NCBI RefSeq assembly: GCF_003003775.1
Contig: NZ_PVWJ01000041.1
Span: forward strand, 1 to 39,038
Length of the DNA: 39,038 bases
Direction of reading: 5' to 3'
From: Merismopedia glauca CCAP 1448/3
Lineage (GTDB): Bacteria > Cyanobacteriota > Cyanobacteriia > Cyanobacteriales > CCAP-1448
In this document: piece by piece, positions 1 to 8,339 of the stretch
Layout of the letters: every line of letters starts with the position of its first letter
How positions within the stretch are numbered: position 1 is the stretch's first letter
Program-made: the position numbers and the translations under genes
Notes under the pieces: generated by a model
Seen by the model: only the letters and a program-made list of their open reading frames with translations
The model's database searches: none
What the model was told of the DNA's origin: nothing

Positions 1-55
1 AAGTTGTAATTACGATCGCTCTCTGACTAAAAGCGTTAGCTTTAGTTACACATAA

Positions 56-92
56 TGAAGTCAGAAGTTAAGAGGTCAGAAGTCAGAAGTTC
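56..92. repeat. Heptamer repeat array (GTCAGAA type)
   Basis: This short tandem array is built from AGAAGTC-type heptamers with a few changed units (gaagtt, aagagg). It belongs to a family seen at five other intergenic places in this window. It lies about 200 bases upstream of the EF-G-like gene. It resembles the short tandemly repeated repetitive (STRR) sequences of cyanobacteria. The other sequence in 1-294 shows no gene that I can support. Confidence 0.75.
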
Positions 93-294
93 TCTGATGG
101 TAAATTGCAACCTACGCGCCAAAAAGCTTAAACCCCTAGAGAATTGATTGTCGTAAACCGCTTTGGCGATCGCAATGCAAGATCGAGATTTTGCCTTCGG
201 ATCGAGTGGTTGCTTAAATGAGAGAAAGCAAAAGTAAAGTAACCTGCTTCTTGTCGGATTTACCGCTTATTACCAGTAAAAAAGGGGTGAATTT

Positions 295-2340
295 ATGACC
301 GCAAAAGTAGTCAACGGCATCAGGAATGTGGCGATCGTCGGCCCTTATTTGAGTGGTAAAACGAGTTTGCTAGAAAGCATCTTGTTTGTCACCGGAGCAA
401 TTACCCGCAAAGGTAGCATCAAAGATAAGAATACCGTAGCAGATAGTACTCCAGAAGCGCGCGATCGCCAAATGAGTGTCGAAGTCAGCGCCGCTAGCAC
501 CGAATATCAAGGCTTGCAGTTTAACTTAATAGATTGCCCTGGATCGGTCGAATTTGCTCAAGAAAGCTTAAATGCATTGATCGGGGTAGATGCAGCCATT
601 GTAGTATGTGAAGCCGTGAGCGATCGCGCTTTAACTCTATCTCCCCTCTTCAAGTTCCTCGATGATTGGGAAATTCCCCACCTAGTCTTTATCAACAAAA
701 TGGATCGAGGTAGTAGCAGCTTCATGGATATGCTCCACGCCCTCAAAAAGGTGTCTAGCCGCCCCTTAATCCCCCATGAATACCCAATCGGTCAAGGAGA
801 AGAATTAGTCGGCTTTATCGACCTAGTAACGGAACAAGCATATCACTACCACCCTGGCGCGCCTTCAGATCCCGTTCCCATGCCAGAATCTTTAAAAGAA
901 CAAGAACACGCAGCCAGAGCCGAAATGCTGGAAGAACTGGCTAATTTTGACGACCATTTGCTCGAAGAACTGTTAGAAGAAATCGAACCACCCCAAGAAG
1001 AAATCGTGGGTGACTTGAAAATGGAACTGGGGGCGGATTTAATCGTCCCCGTTTTTATGGGAGTAGCCGAGCAAGATTATGGCGTGCGTACCCTACTCAA
1101 CGCTTTAGTTAAAGAAGCCCCAGATCCCGCTACCACAACCGAACGTCGAGGGTTAGTCCTTCACGCTGCAACTCCCCTAGCTCAAGTCATCAAAACTCAA
1201 TATACTCCCCAAGGCGGGAAACTCTCTTTAGTCAGGGTTTGGCAAGGTAAAATTACTGATGGCATGACCCTCAATGGCATGAGAATCGGCGGAATTTATC
1301 AGCTTCAAGGTCAGCAACAGCATAGTTTAAATGAAGCCTCAGCCGGAGAAATAGTCGCTTTAGGCAGATTAGACGGAATTAAAACTGGAGATACCCTCAC
1401 TACGGCTGGGAAGCAGCTAGAACACGAGTTACCGAGAGCAGAACAACTCAAACCCGTCTTTGCTTTAGCCATAACTCCCGAAAAACGCAACGACGAGGTG
1501 AAACTCAGCAGCGCTATAGGGAAAATGGTAGAAGAAGACCCCTCCCTAGCTTGGGAACATCACGGAGACACCCACGAAGTCATCCTCTGGGGACAAGGGG
1601 AAATTCACCTCCAAGTCGCCTTAGACAGGTTACGTCGCAAATATAATTTGCCCATGACGACTCATTTACCCCAAGTACCTTACAAAGAAACCATCCGCAA
1701 AACCGCTTCTTCAGTCCACGGACGCTATAAACATCAATCTGGCGGTCACGGTCAATTTGGAGATGTTTACCTAGATATTCAACCTTTACCACGGGGAGAA
1801 GGGTTTAATTTCCAAGAAACTATTGTCGGTGGTGCGGTTCCCAGACAGTATATTCCTGGGGTAGAAACTGGGGTCAAAGAATACTTACATCACGGTCCAT
1901 TGGGTTATCCAGTGGTAGATGTAGCTGTGACTTTGACTAACGGTTCGTATCATAGTGTCGATAGTTCCGAGCAAGCTTTCAAAAATGCGGCGCGCCTAGC
2001 GATGCAAACTGGAATGAGCAAATGCGAACCGACTCTATTAGAACCAGTTTGCCAAATTGAAGTCCACGCGCCTAATGAATTTACCTCTAAGGTGCTGCAA
2101 TTACTGAGTGGTCGTCGGGGACAGATTCTCGGTTATGATGGTCAGTCTGATTGGCAAGGTTGGGATAAGGTAACAGCCTATTTACCTCAAGCGGAAATGC
2201 ATCACTTCATCGTCGAGTTGCGATCGCTTACTATGGGGGTAGGTTTCTTTGATTGGGAATACGACCATCTCCAAGAAGTTCCCGATAAGCTAGCCGAAAA
2301 ACTCCTAGCGACTAATGGTAATGGCAATAATCATCGTTAG
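295..2340 (+). CDS. EF-G-like translation GTPase (FusA paralog)
   Basis: This 681-residue protein has the full elongation factor G layout: a GTPase domain with the P-loop GPYLSGKTS (residues 16-24), DCPG (80-83) and NKMD (134-137), then the EF-Tu-like domain 2 and EF-G domains III to V up to about residue 670. It is slightly shorter than canonical EF-G (about 690-700). The switch II motif reads DCPGSVEF where canonical EF-G has DTPGHVDF, so the catalytic histidine is a serine. This points to the divergent EF-G2-like group and not the housekeeping FusA. No rpsL, rpsG or tuf lies beside it, which supports a paralog. The start has a good ribosome site, AGGGGTGA, a few bases before ATG. Its substrate is presumably the ribosome; its specific role is unknown. 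Confidence 0.85.
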   Translation: MTAKVVNGIRNVAIVGPYLSGKTSLLESILFVTGAITRKGSIKDKNTVADSTPEARDRQMSVEVSAASTEYQGLQFNLIDCPGSVEFAQESLNALIGVDAAIVVCEAVSDRALTLSPLFKFLDDWEIPHLVFINKMDRGSSSFMDMLHALKKVSSRPLIPHEYPIGQGEELVGFIDLVTEQAYHYHPGAPSDPVPMPESLKEQEHAARAEMLEELANFDDHLLEELLEEIEPPQEEIVGDLKMELGADLIVPVFMGVAEQDYGVRTLLNALVKEAPDPATTTERRGLVLHAATPLAQVIKTQYTPQGGKLSLVRVWQGKITDGMTLNGMRIGGIYQLQGQQQHSLNEASAGEIVALGRLDGIKTGDTLTTAGKQLEHELPRAEQLKPVFALAITPEKRNDEVKLSSAIGKMVEEDPSLAWEHHGDTHEVILWGQGEIHLQVALDRLRRKYNLPMTTHLPQVPYKETIRKTASSVHGRYKHQSGGHGQFGDVYLDIQPLPRGEGFNFQETIVGGAVPRQYIPGVETGVKEYLHHGPLGYPVVDVAVTLTNGSYHSVDSSEQAFKNAARLAMQTGMSKCEPTLLEPVCQIEVHAPNEFTSKVLQLLSGRRGQILGYDGQSDWQGWDKVTAYLPQAEMHHFIVELRSLTMGVGFFDWEYDHLQEVPDKLAEKLLATNGNGNNHR

Positions 2341-2487
2341 CTCTGATAGTGATATGTCCCACCAGCCTAGCTGGAGCTTTTTCCCTCAAAATCCGAAGCC
2401 ATAGCACATCAAGTGAGTTTAATTAGATCTGGTAACTGCCAACCAGTTTAAATTAAGTATACAACCTGGCATTTTTGATGATTGGCG

Positions 2488-2533
2488 ATCGCTCTTTTTG
2501 ACTTGACCTCAAAAGGGGCGATTTATTTTATTT
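2488..2533 (+). terminator. Possible terminator after the EF-G-like gene
   Basis: An imperfect hairpin (left arm about 2488-2498, right arm 2511-2522, around 10 pairs) is followed by the T-rich run ttattttattt. It lies about 150 bases past the stop. The rest of the 352-base gap 2341-2692 is AT-rich and presumably carries the promoter of the next gene, but I see no clear -35/-10 pair. Confidence 0.4.
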
Positions 2534-2692
2534 GCTCTAAACTAATTAGGTATCTAAAATACTCATCACGTTAATTAACCTGACTCTTAGGGTACTCTAT
2601 GTAAGTGATCTTTACATTGAAGGCTCTCTCGTCTTCCGTTTAAACTATAACTACTTATATCGTGTTCAAGTCTAATTAATAACTATATTGCA

Positions 2693-4423
2693 ATGCGACC
2701 TCAAGTGATTCTGACGATTATTTCGGGTGAACTTCAAGGTAAGCAACTAATTTTTGATGAAACCACCAGTTATACAATTGGTCGCGCCAAAAACTGCAAT
2801 CTTTGCTTCCCAGATAATGATTTACACAATGGCATATCCCGCTATCATTGCTTATTAGAAATAGATCCTCCTCACGTTTATATACGAGATCTAGGTAGTA
2901 CAAATGGCACTATTGTTAATAATGAGTTATTAGGTCAAGGTGATTTTGAAGGAAATCCATTGTCTGACTCTCCAATTAATCATACAAACCACCAACTAAA
3001 ATCGGGTGATGAAATTAATATAGGAGATACAATCATCAAGGTAGAAATAGAATTACCAAAAGTAGAATCTACGCTTCAACTTTCTCCAGAATCTTCAAAG
3101 TCGAAAATACCTTCACTCAAAGCTTTGGCCATTAAAGGCATTAGTTGGTCTATTTTGGGTTACGGATTCACTCAGTTGCTTAGATTTGGTTCTAACATAG
3201 TTTTAACCCGTTTACTAACACCAAGTCTCTTTGGTCTAATGGGTTTAGTGAACATTATTTATCTTGGTTTAAACCTGTTCTCAGATTTTGGGATTAGGCA
3301 AAATATCATTCAAAATCCTAGAGGGCAAGAGCCTACTTTTCTTAATACAGCTTGGACTGTGCAAGTAATTAGAGGTATATGTTTATGGCTCCTTTGTCTA
3401 ATTGTAGCTGTTCCTGCTGCTAGTTTTTATAACGAACCTAAACTTGTGTGGTTAATTCCCGTAGTCGGTTTTAGTGCTGTTATCGCTGGTTTTAATTCTA
3501 CTTCCCTGGCACTAATGAATCGCAAATTAGCTATGGGGAAACTTACTCTCTTAGAAATTTTAGTCTACATAGTACAAGTCACGGTTATGATTGTATGGGC
3601 TAAAATTTCTCCAACTATTTGGTCTTTAGTGATTGGAGGGTTAGTATCAACTAGTATTAAAATGCTCGTTAGCCATTTTCTCATCCCTAATCAAAGAAAT
3701 AAATTTGCTTGGGACAAAACAGTTTTAAAGCAAATGTTTCGTTTTGGAACGGGGATTTTCTTATCAACCTTGATTGGATTTATGGCTACTCAAGCTGATA
3801 AAATTATTCTAGGAAAACTTTTTTCCGTGGAAATTCTGGGGGTTTATATCGTTGCTTTTACATTAGCTGATATACCCAGGCAAATTATTAGTAGAATTAG
3901 TAATTTTGTGATATTCCCTTTAATTTCCAAACAAGCAGATTTACCTCGCAACATTTTGCAAGCCAAAATTTTAAAACCACGTAGAATTTTCTTGATGGTG
4001 TCAGCGTTATCATTATCATTAGTCGTTGGATTTGGAGATTTATTTGTCTTGTTTGCTTACGATCGTAGATATCATGAAGCTGCTTGGATGGTCAGAATAC
4101 TATCTTTAGGATTATGGCATACTCTTTTATATAGAACTAGTGGTGCCACTTTAATAGCTTTAGGTAACAGCTACTATTATGCTATGGGCAGCTTTTTTAG
4201 CATGATTCTTATCACTCTGGGTTTACCAATATCACTTCATTTTCAAGGATTGTTAGGGGGAGTTATTTTAATATCTTTTGCAGATTTACCACAATATTTC
4301 ATCATAAACTACGGACTTTATAAGGAACGTTTAACTTATTTGTCGCAAGATGGTATCTACACAATTTTGTACTTAGCCTTATTATCTTTAACACTAGTTC
4401 TGAGAAATATATTTTTAAGTTAA
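2693..4423 (+). CDS. FHA domain fused to Wzx-type polysaccharide flippase
   Basis: This 576-residue protein is a fusion. Residues 1-118 form a forkhead-associated domain with the phosphothreonine-binding signature: G30-R31, S49-R50-Y51-H52 and S69-T70-N71-G72-T73. A polar linker (about 119-142) follows. Residues 143-576 are a polytopic membrane protein of the oligosaccharide flippase (MATE/MurJ-like, Wzx) family, with the typical start SLKALAIKGISWSILGYG and about 12 hydrophobic segments. The flippase part should move lipid-linked repeat units across the inner membrane. The FHA part should lie in the cytoplasm and could dock to a phosphorylated partner. The frame is continuous through the junction, so this is not two genes. 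There is no clear Shine-Dalgarno site before the ATG. It is the first gene of a forward run; the polymerase gene follows after 25 bases. Confidence 0.88.
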   Translation: MRPQVILTIISGELQGKQLIFDETTSYTIGRAKNCNLCFPDNDLHNGISRYHCLLEIDPPHVYIRDLGSTNGTIVNNELLGQGDFEGNPLSDSPINHTNHQLKSGDEINIGDTIIKVEIELPKVESTLQLSPESSKSKIPSLKALAIKGISWSILGYGFTQLLRFGSNIVLTRLLTPSLFGLMGLVNIIYLGLNLFSDFGIRQNIIQNPRGQEPTFLNTAWTVQVIRGICLWLLCLIVAVPAASFYNEPKLVWLIPVVGFSAVIAGFNSTSLALMNRKLAMGKLTLLEILVYIVQVTVMIVWAKISPTIWSLVIGGLVSTSIKMLVSHFLIPNQRNKFAWDKTVLKQMFRFGTGIFLSTLIGFMATQADKIILGKLFSVEILGVYIVAFTLADIPRQIISRISNFVIFPLISKQADLPRNILQAKILKPRRIFLMVSALSLSLVVGFGDLFVLFAYDRRYHEAAWMVRILSLGLWHTLLYRTSGATLIALGNSYYYAMGSFFSMILITLGLPISLHFQGLLGGVILISFADLPQYFIINYGLYKERLTYLSQDGIYTILYLALLSLTLVLRNIFLS

Positions 4424-4448
4424 ACTATCGTCTATTAAATTTGACCAA

Positions 4449-5783
4449 ATGAGTGTACTAACTTACTTAGCGATGTTTGGTTGGATTCCAGCTATTATAT
4501 ATCTTTTTCAAAGATACCAACCCCAAAAAGCGGTTATTATAGCCTTTATTGCTGCTTGGTTATTTTTACCAAAAGCAAGTTTTCCAGTTATAGGACTTCC
4601 AGACTACACTAAAATTTCTGCTACTTGTTACGGTATAGTTTTAGCAACTTTAGCCTTTGATATTCAGCGGTTTAAAAAAATTAGATTTAGCTGGATAGAT
4701 ATACCACTAATAGTTTTTTCCTTACAACCGTTTATATCATCAATTACTAATGATTTGGGTCCTTATGATGGTATATCTAGCAGCCTAGCTCAAATTGTTC
4801 GTTGGGGTATCCCTTATTTATTAGGTCGAATTTATTTCGACAGCCTTGATGGTTTAAAGAAGCTCGCAGTTGCTATATTCATTGGTGGTTTAATGTACAC
4901 CCCTTTATGCCTAATAGAAATACGTTTAAGTCCCATCTTACACCGTACAATCTATGGCTTTGAAGGAACAGGTAGAAGCTTTGTACAAGCAATCCGTTTA
5001 GGGGGTTATCGACCGTCAGTATTTATGGAGCATGGCTTAGCAGTTGGCATGTGGATGATGGCAGCTAGTGTAATTGGGATTTCGTTATGGAAAACTGGTG
5101 TGATTAAACAGCTTTGGAATATTGATATTAAGTTGTTCCTTATATGTTTGGTCGCTACATTTATCCTAGTTAAATCAACAGGTGCTTATCTTTTGTTTGT
5201 CCTCGGGTTATGTATTTTATTTTCTGCTTGGTATTGGCGCAATAAACTATTATTAATTATTTTTAGTTTGGCTATATGCTACTATTTATTTTTAGGTGCT
5301 AGTGGCAATATTACAACTGCAAGAATCGAGCAAATAGTAAGTTTTACTACTAGTCTAGTTGGTGAAGATAGAGCGCAATCACTAGAATTTAGATTGAGTA
5401 ACGAACAAATTTTAGGAGATAGAGCTAGAGAAAGGCCACTGACAGGCTGGGGTGGATGGGGCAGAAATCAGGTTTATGATGAGGCTACAGGTAAGCAATT
5501 AACTACCACAGATAGCTTATGGATCATCGCTTTTGGTACTGGAGGGATAATTGGATTAGTTAGTTTAACGGCTTTTATGCTGTTGCCAAGTTTAATGTTT
5601 TGTCTTCGTTGTTATCCTCCTGTCTCCTGGTCACATCCCAAAGTTGCTCCTGCGGCTACACTGGCAATTATCATGGTTTTATATATGTTTGACTGCATAT
5701 CAAACGCGATGATAAATCCTATTTTCACCCTTGCATCTGGAGGTATATCTGGTGTGGTTGTTAAACATATCAAAGATTATTAA
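4449..5783 (+). CDS. Wzy-like O-antigen/EPS polymerase
   Basis: This 444-residue hydrophobic protein has about ten membrane segments and a large soluble loop roughly at residues 285-355. It matches the O-antigen ligase/polymerase (Wzy, WaaL) pattern: low sequence conservation, a long periplasmic loop rich in charged residues, and a GWGGWGRN motif near the end of that loop. Its place just after a flippase and before an acyltransferase and glycosyltransferase favours Wzy polymerase over WaaL ligase. It would join repeat units on the periplasmic face of the inner membrane. Family assignment rests on topology and context more than on catalytic motifs. Confidence 0.75.
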   Translation: MSVLTYLAMFGWIPAIIYLFQRYQPQKAVIIAFIAAWLFLPKASFPVIGLPDYTKISATCYGIVLATLAFDIQRFKKIRFSWIDIPLIVFSLQPFISSITNDLGPYDGISSSLAQIVRWGIPYLLGRIYFDSLDGLKKLAVAIFIGGLMYTPLCLIEIRLSPILHRTIYGFEGTGRSFVQAIRLGGYRPSVFMEHGLAVGMWMMAASVIGISLWKTGVIKQLWNIDIKLFLICLVATFILVKSTGAYLLFVLGLCILFSAWYWRNKLLLIIFSLAICYYLFLGASGNITTARIEQIVSFTTSLVGEDRAQSLEFRLSNEQILGDRARERPLTGWGGWGRNQVYDEATGKQLTTTDSLWIIAFGTGGIIGLVSLTAFMLLPSLMFCLRCYPPVSWSHPKVAPAATLAIIMVLYMFDCISNAMINPIFTLASGGISGVVVKHIKDY

Positions 5784-5826
5784 CAATCGCTTTAAATAAA
5801 TTAAATATTTACCTCAGCATTAATTT

Positions 5827-6366
5827 ATGGAAACTGAAACTCACCAAATAACTATAGAATCCACTATTTCGGCTACCGAACCTGATTGGAGTCGGGAACA
5901 GCTAGAAAATTGGTGGCAACCAAGTCGGCAATTATTAAAAGCTATCCGAAAATATCAAAAATGGCACAATTCAGAGGGGATTTTAGCCAAGTTATTAAAA
6001 CGTGCATATGTCATTCCCTATCGTTTCTGGAGTATTGTCTCAGGCGCAGATATTCCTCTAAATTGCCAAATTGCTGGGGGGTTAAAATTAACTCATCCGA
6101 ATGGAGTAGTGATCCATCCAAAAGCTTCAATTGGACCAAATTGTTTAATTCTTCAGCAAGTTACAATTGTTGCAGGGGTGAATATAGGAGGACATGTAGA
6201 TTTAGGAGCAGGTGCGAAAATAATTCGTCCAGTAACTATTGGCGATCATGCTAAGGTAGGGGCTAATGCTGTGGTTCTATGTGATGTTCCATCTGGAGCA
6301 ACTGCTGTAGGAATACCAGCCAAAATTATTATCAAAAATTATGGAACTAGCGATTATAATACTTAA
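5827..6366 (+). CDS. Hexapeptide-repeat acyltransferase (CysE/WcaB-like)
   Basis: This 179-residue protein has a helical N-terminal part (about 1-80) and a left-handed beta-helix from about 85 to 172 built of hexapeptide turns (for example VVIHPKASIGPNCL, VNIGGHVDLGAGAKI, VTIGDHAKVGANAVV). It ends with the usual AVGIPAKII. This is the serine acetyltransferase-like group often found in exopolysaccharide clusters, where members acetylate a sugar using acetyl-CoA. True serine acetyltransferases are usually longer and sit in cysteine loci, so a sugar substrate is more likely here. The next gene starts inside its last 26 bases, which indicates translational coupling. Confidence 0.82.
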   Translation: METETHQITIESTISATEPDWSREQLENWWQPSRQLLKAIRKYQKWHNSEGILAKLLKRAYVIPYRFWSIVSGADIPLNCQIAGGLKLTHPNGVVIHPKASIGPNCLILQQVTIVAGVNIGGHVDLGAGAKIIRPVTIGDHAKVGANAVVLCDVPSGATAVGIPAKIIIKNYGTSDYNT

Positions 6367-7312
6367 TTATAAAACTCCAGATTTAGTAGTAGATTGCTTA
6401 TTTTCTCTTCAAGACCAGGAGGAAGTTAAACAAGGACGATTAATTGTCGTTGTAGTTGATAATTATTCTGGGGATGATTCAATTGAAAAAATCCAAAAGG
6501 CTATTGCTCAAAATAGCTGGGAAGAGTGGGTAAAACTGGTAGCTTCTCCGGTAAATTGTGGGTTTTCGGCAGGTAATAATGTAGGGATTAAAACTGTTAA
6601 TGCAGACGCATATCTACTATTAAATAGTGACACTATAGTTAGACCAAATACAGTTAGTGCTTTTCTTAATTGTCTATCAACACATCCAGAAGCTGGGTTA
6701 ATTAGTCCGAGGTTAGAATGGCCAGATGGAGAACCTCAGATTAGTTGTTTTCGCTATCCGACACCTGCCAGTGAAGCGATCGCCTCGGCTCGTACTAGTG
6801 TGGTCACGCAACTGTTAAAAAAATATAATGTACCAATTCCTGTATTTGATACTCCTCAAGAAGTAGAATGGACCAGTTTTGCTTGCGTGTTGATCCGCCA
6901 AAAAGTAATTGAGCAAATTGGCTATTTAGATGAAGGTTACTTCATGTATTTTGAGGATATTGACTATTGCAGGCGCGCGCAAGCTGCCGGATGGAAGATA
7001 CTACACTGTCCTGATGCTAGAGTTGTACATCTTAGGGGGGGTAGTGGTTCTGTTAAATCAGATTTAGCTACCCGCAAGCGTCCCAGAGCTTATCTCTACG
7101 CCTCTAGAGCTAGGTATTTCACTAAATTCTACGGTCAAGCCGGCTTATGGACGGCTAATCTTTTATGGATGGCTGGAAGAGCAATTTCTCTAGGACGGGA
7201 ATTAATTGGTAACAAGGAACCCCATATATGCGATCGCCAGTCTCAAGATATTTGGATTAACTTTTTACAGCCTTTAAAAGAACCAACATTACCGACAACT
7301 AAAAATTCATGA
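6341..7312 (+). CDS. GT2 family glycosyltransferase (rhamnosyltransferase-like)
   Basis: This 323-residue cytoplasmic enzyme begins with the GT-A signature IIILNYKTPDLVVDCLFSL. It has a nucleotide-binding NCGFSAGNN stretch, a DxD-like LLNSDTIV, and the acceptor-side motif FMYFEDIDYCRRAQAAGW. This is the WbbL/RfbF type of GT2, which often transfers rhamnose. It should add one sugar to the growing lipid-linked repeat unit. dTDP-rhamnose genes lie 4 kb downstream, which fits but does not prove the donor. It overlaps the upstream acyltransferase by 26 bases and the sulfotransferase by 4 bases (ATGA), so the three are likely one transcript. Confidence 0.85.
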   Translation: MELAIIILNYKTPDLVVDCLFSLQDQEEVKQGRLIVVVVDNYSGDDSIEKIQKAIAQNSWEEWVKLVASPVNCGFSAGNNVGIKTVNADAYLLLNSDTIVRPNTVSAFLNCLSTHPEAGLISPRLEWPDGEPQISCFRYPTPASEAIASARTSVVTQLLKKYNVPIPVFDTPQEVEWTSFACVLIRQKVIEQIGYLDEGYFMYFEDIDYCRRAQAAGWKILHCPDARVVHLRGGSGSVKSDLATRKRPRAYLYASRARYFTKFYGQAGLWTANLLWMAGRAISLGRELIGNKEPHICDRQSQDIWINFLQPLKEPTLPTTKNS

Positions 7313-8175
7313 GTAAGCTTCCTGACTTCATCATCATCGGTGCTATGAAGTCCGCTACCAGCACCCTCCACGAACAATTAGCCGCACAACCTGGCATCTT
7401 TATGAGTTCTCCAAAAGAGCCAAATTTCTTTAGTGACGAACCTCAGTATGCTAAAGGGATGTCATGGTACACTTCACTCTTTAAAGATGCTGCTGTAGGC
7501 GATCTTTGTGGGGAATCTAGCACTCACTACACTAAACTCCCAACCTATCCGAAAACGGTGACACGGATCTGGGAACACATACCAGATGTGAAAATGATCT
7601 ATGTGATGCGTCATCCTATAGATCGCTTAGTCTCTCAATACATTCACCAATGGACTCAACGGGAAACCTCAATAGATATCAATCAAGCTATTCAGCAACA
7701 TCCCGAATTAATCGCTTACAGCCAATATTCTCAGCAACTAGAACCATATTTTGCCACTTTTGGTCAGGGAAAGATCTTGCCTGTATTTTTTGAAAGACTA
7801 TTACACGAATCCCAAGAAGAATTAACTAGAGTTTGTCAGTTTATTGGATATGAAGGAAAAGCGGTTTGGAATTGGGAACTAGATGCTCAAAACGTCTCTA
7901 GTCAGAGGATGCAAAAAAATTCATGGCGAGATTTTTTAGTCGAATTTCCCGTTTTAAAAACAGTCAGGAAAAATCTCATTCCTCAAAGCTGGCGCGATCG
8001 CATCAAAAGTCTCTGGATGATGAAACAAAAACCACAGATTAATCCCGAGCAAATGACCTATTTAAAAGCGTTATTTGACAAAGATTTGGAAATTGTAGGT
8101 TCGTGGCTAGGGACAGAACTAGATTGCGATCGCTACAAACAAATCGTGCGATCGCGCTCTCTTAACTGGTATTAA
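7309..8175 (+). CDS. PAPS-dependent carbohydrate sulfotransferase
   Basis: This 288-residue protein has the 5'-phosphosulfate-binding loop IIIGAMKSATSTL (residues 8-20, K14) and the 3'-phosphate-binding segment MIYVMRHPIDRLVSQY (R101, S109). Both are hallmarks of the sulfotransferase superfamily, in the group of heparan-sulfate-type carbohydrate enzymes. SPKEPNFFSDE (residues 34-44) is also typical. It would move sulfate from PAPS to a sugar hydroxyl or amino group. Its start overlaps the stop of the GT2 gene (ATGA), so it is coupled to the polysaccharide operon. This makes a sulfated polymer likely. The exact acceptor cannot be read from the sequence. Confidence 0.88.
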   Translation: MSKLPDFIIIGAMKSATSTLHEQLAAQPGIFMSSPKEPNFFSDEPQYAKGMSWYTSLFKDAAVGDLCGESSTHYTKLPTYPKTVTRIWEHIPDVKMIYVMRHPIDRLVSQYIHQWTQRETSIDINQAIQQHPELIAYSQYSQQLEPYFATFGQGKILPVFFERLLHESQEELTRVCQFIGYEGKAVWNWELDAQNVSSQRMQKNSWRDFLVEFPVLKTVRKNLIPQSWRDRIKSLWMMKQKPQINPEQMTYLKALFDKDLEIVGSWLGTELDCDRYKQIVRSRSLNWY

Positions 8176-8176
8176 G

Positions 8177-8322
8177 CGAAGGAAGAAGGAAGAAGGAAGA
8201 AGGGAGAGAGGGGGGACAAGGAGGACAAGGAGGATAAGGGAGAGGGGGAAGATGGGGAGATAAGGAGGAATAAACTTAGATTTCCCATGCCCGATGCCCG
8301 ATGCCCGATGCCCGATGCCCAA
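8177..8322. repeat. Low-complexity purine tract and CCCGATG heptamers
   Basis: The gap between the convergent sulfotransferase and Wzc-like genes holds a purine-rich tract of repeated aggaaga and ggacaagga units (about 8177-8265), then four to five copies of cccgatg (8284-8320). The heptamer differs in sequence from the GTCAGAA family but has the same unit length. A spurious reverse frame through it reads as a repetitive peptide and is not a gene. Confidence 0.75.
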
Positions 8323-8339
8323 TCTCTACTTGCTTTTCT

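Noticed and set aside
5886-6254. 122-codon forward frame inside the acyltransferase gene
   Set aside because: It is a shadow frame; the peptide is rich in Cys, Ser and Asn with no domain, while the overlapping frame is a clear hexapeptide-repeat enzyme.
8119-8322. 67-codon reverse frame
   Set aside because: It is a translation of purine and CCCGATG repeats and overlaps the sulfotransferase end; the peptide is simply repetitive.
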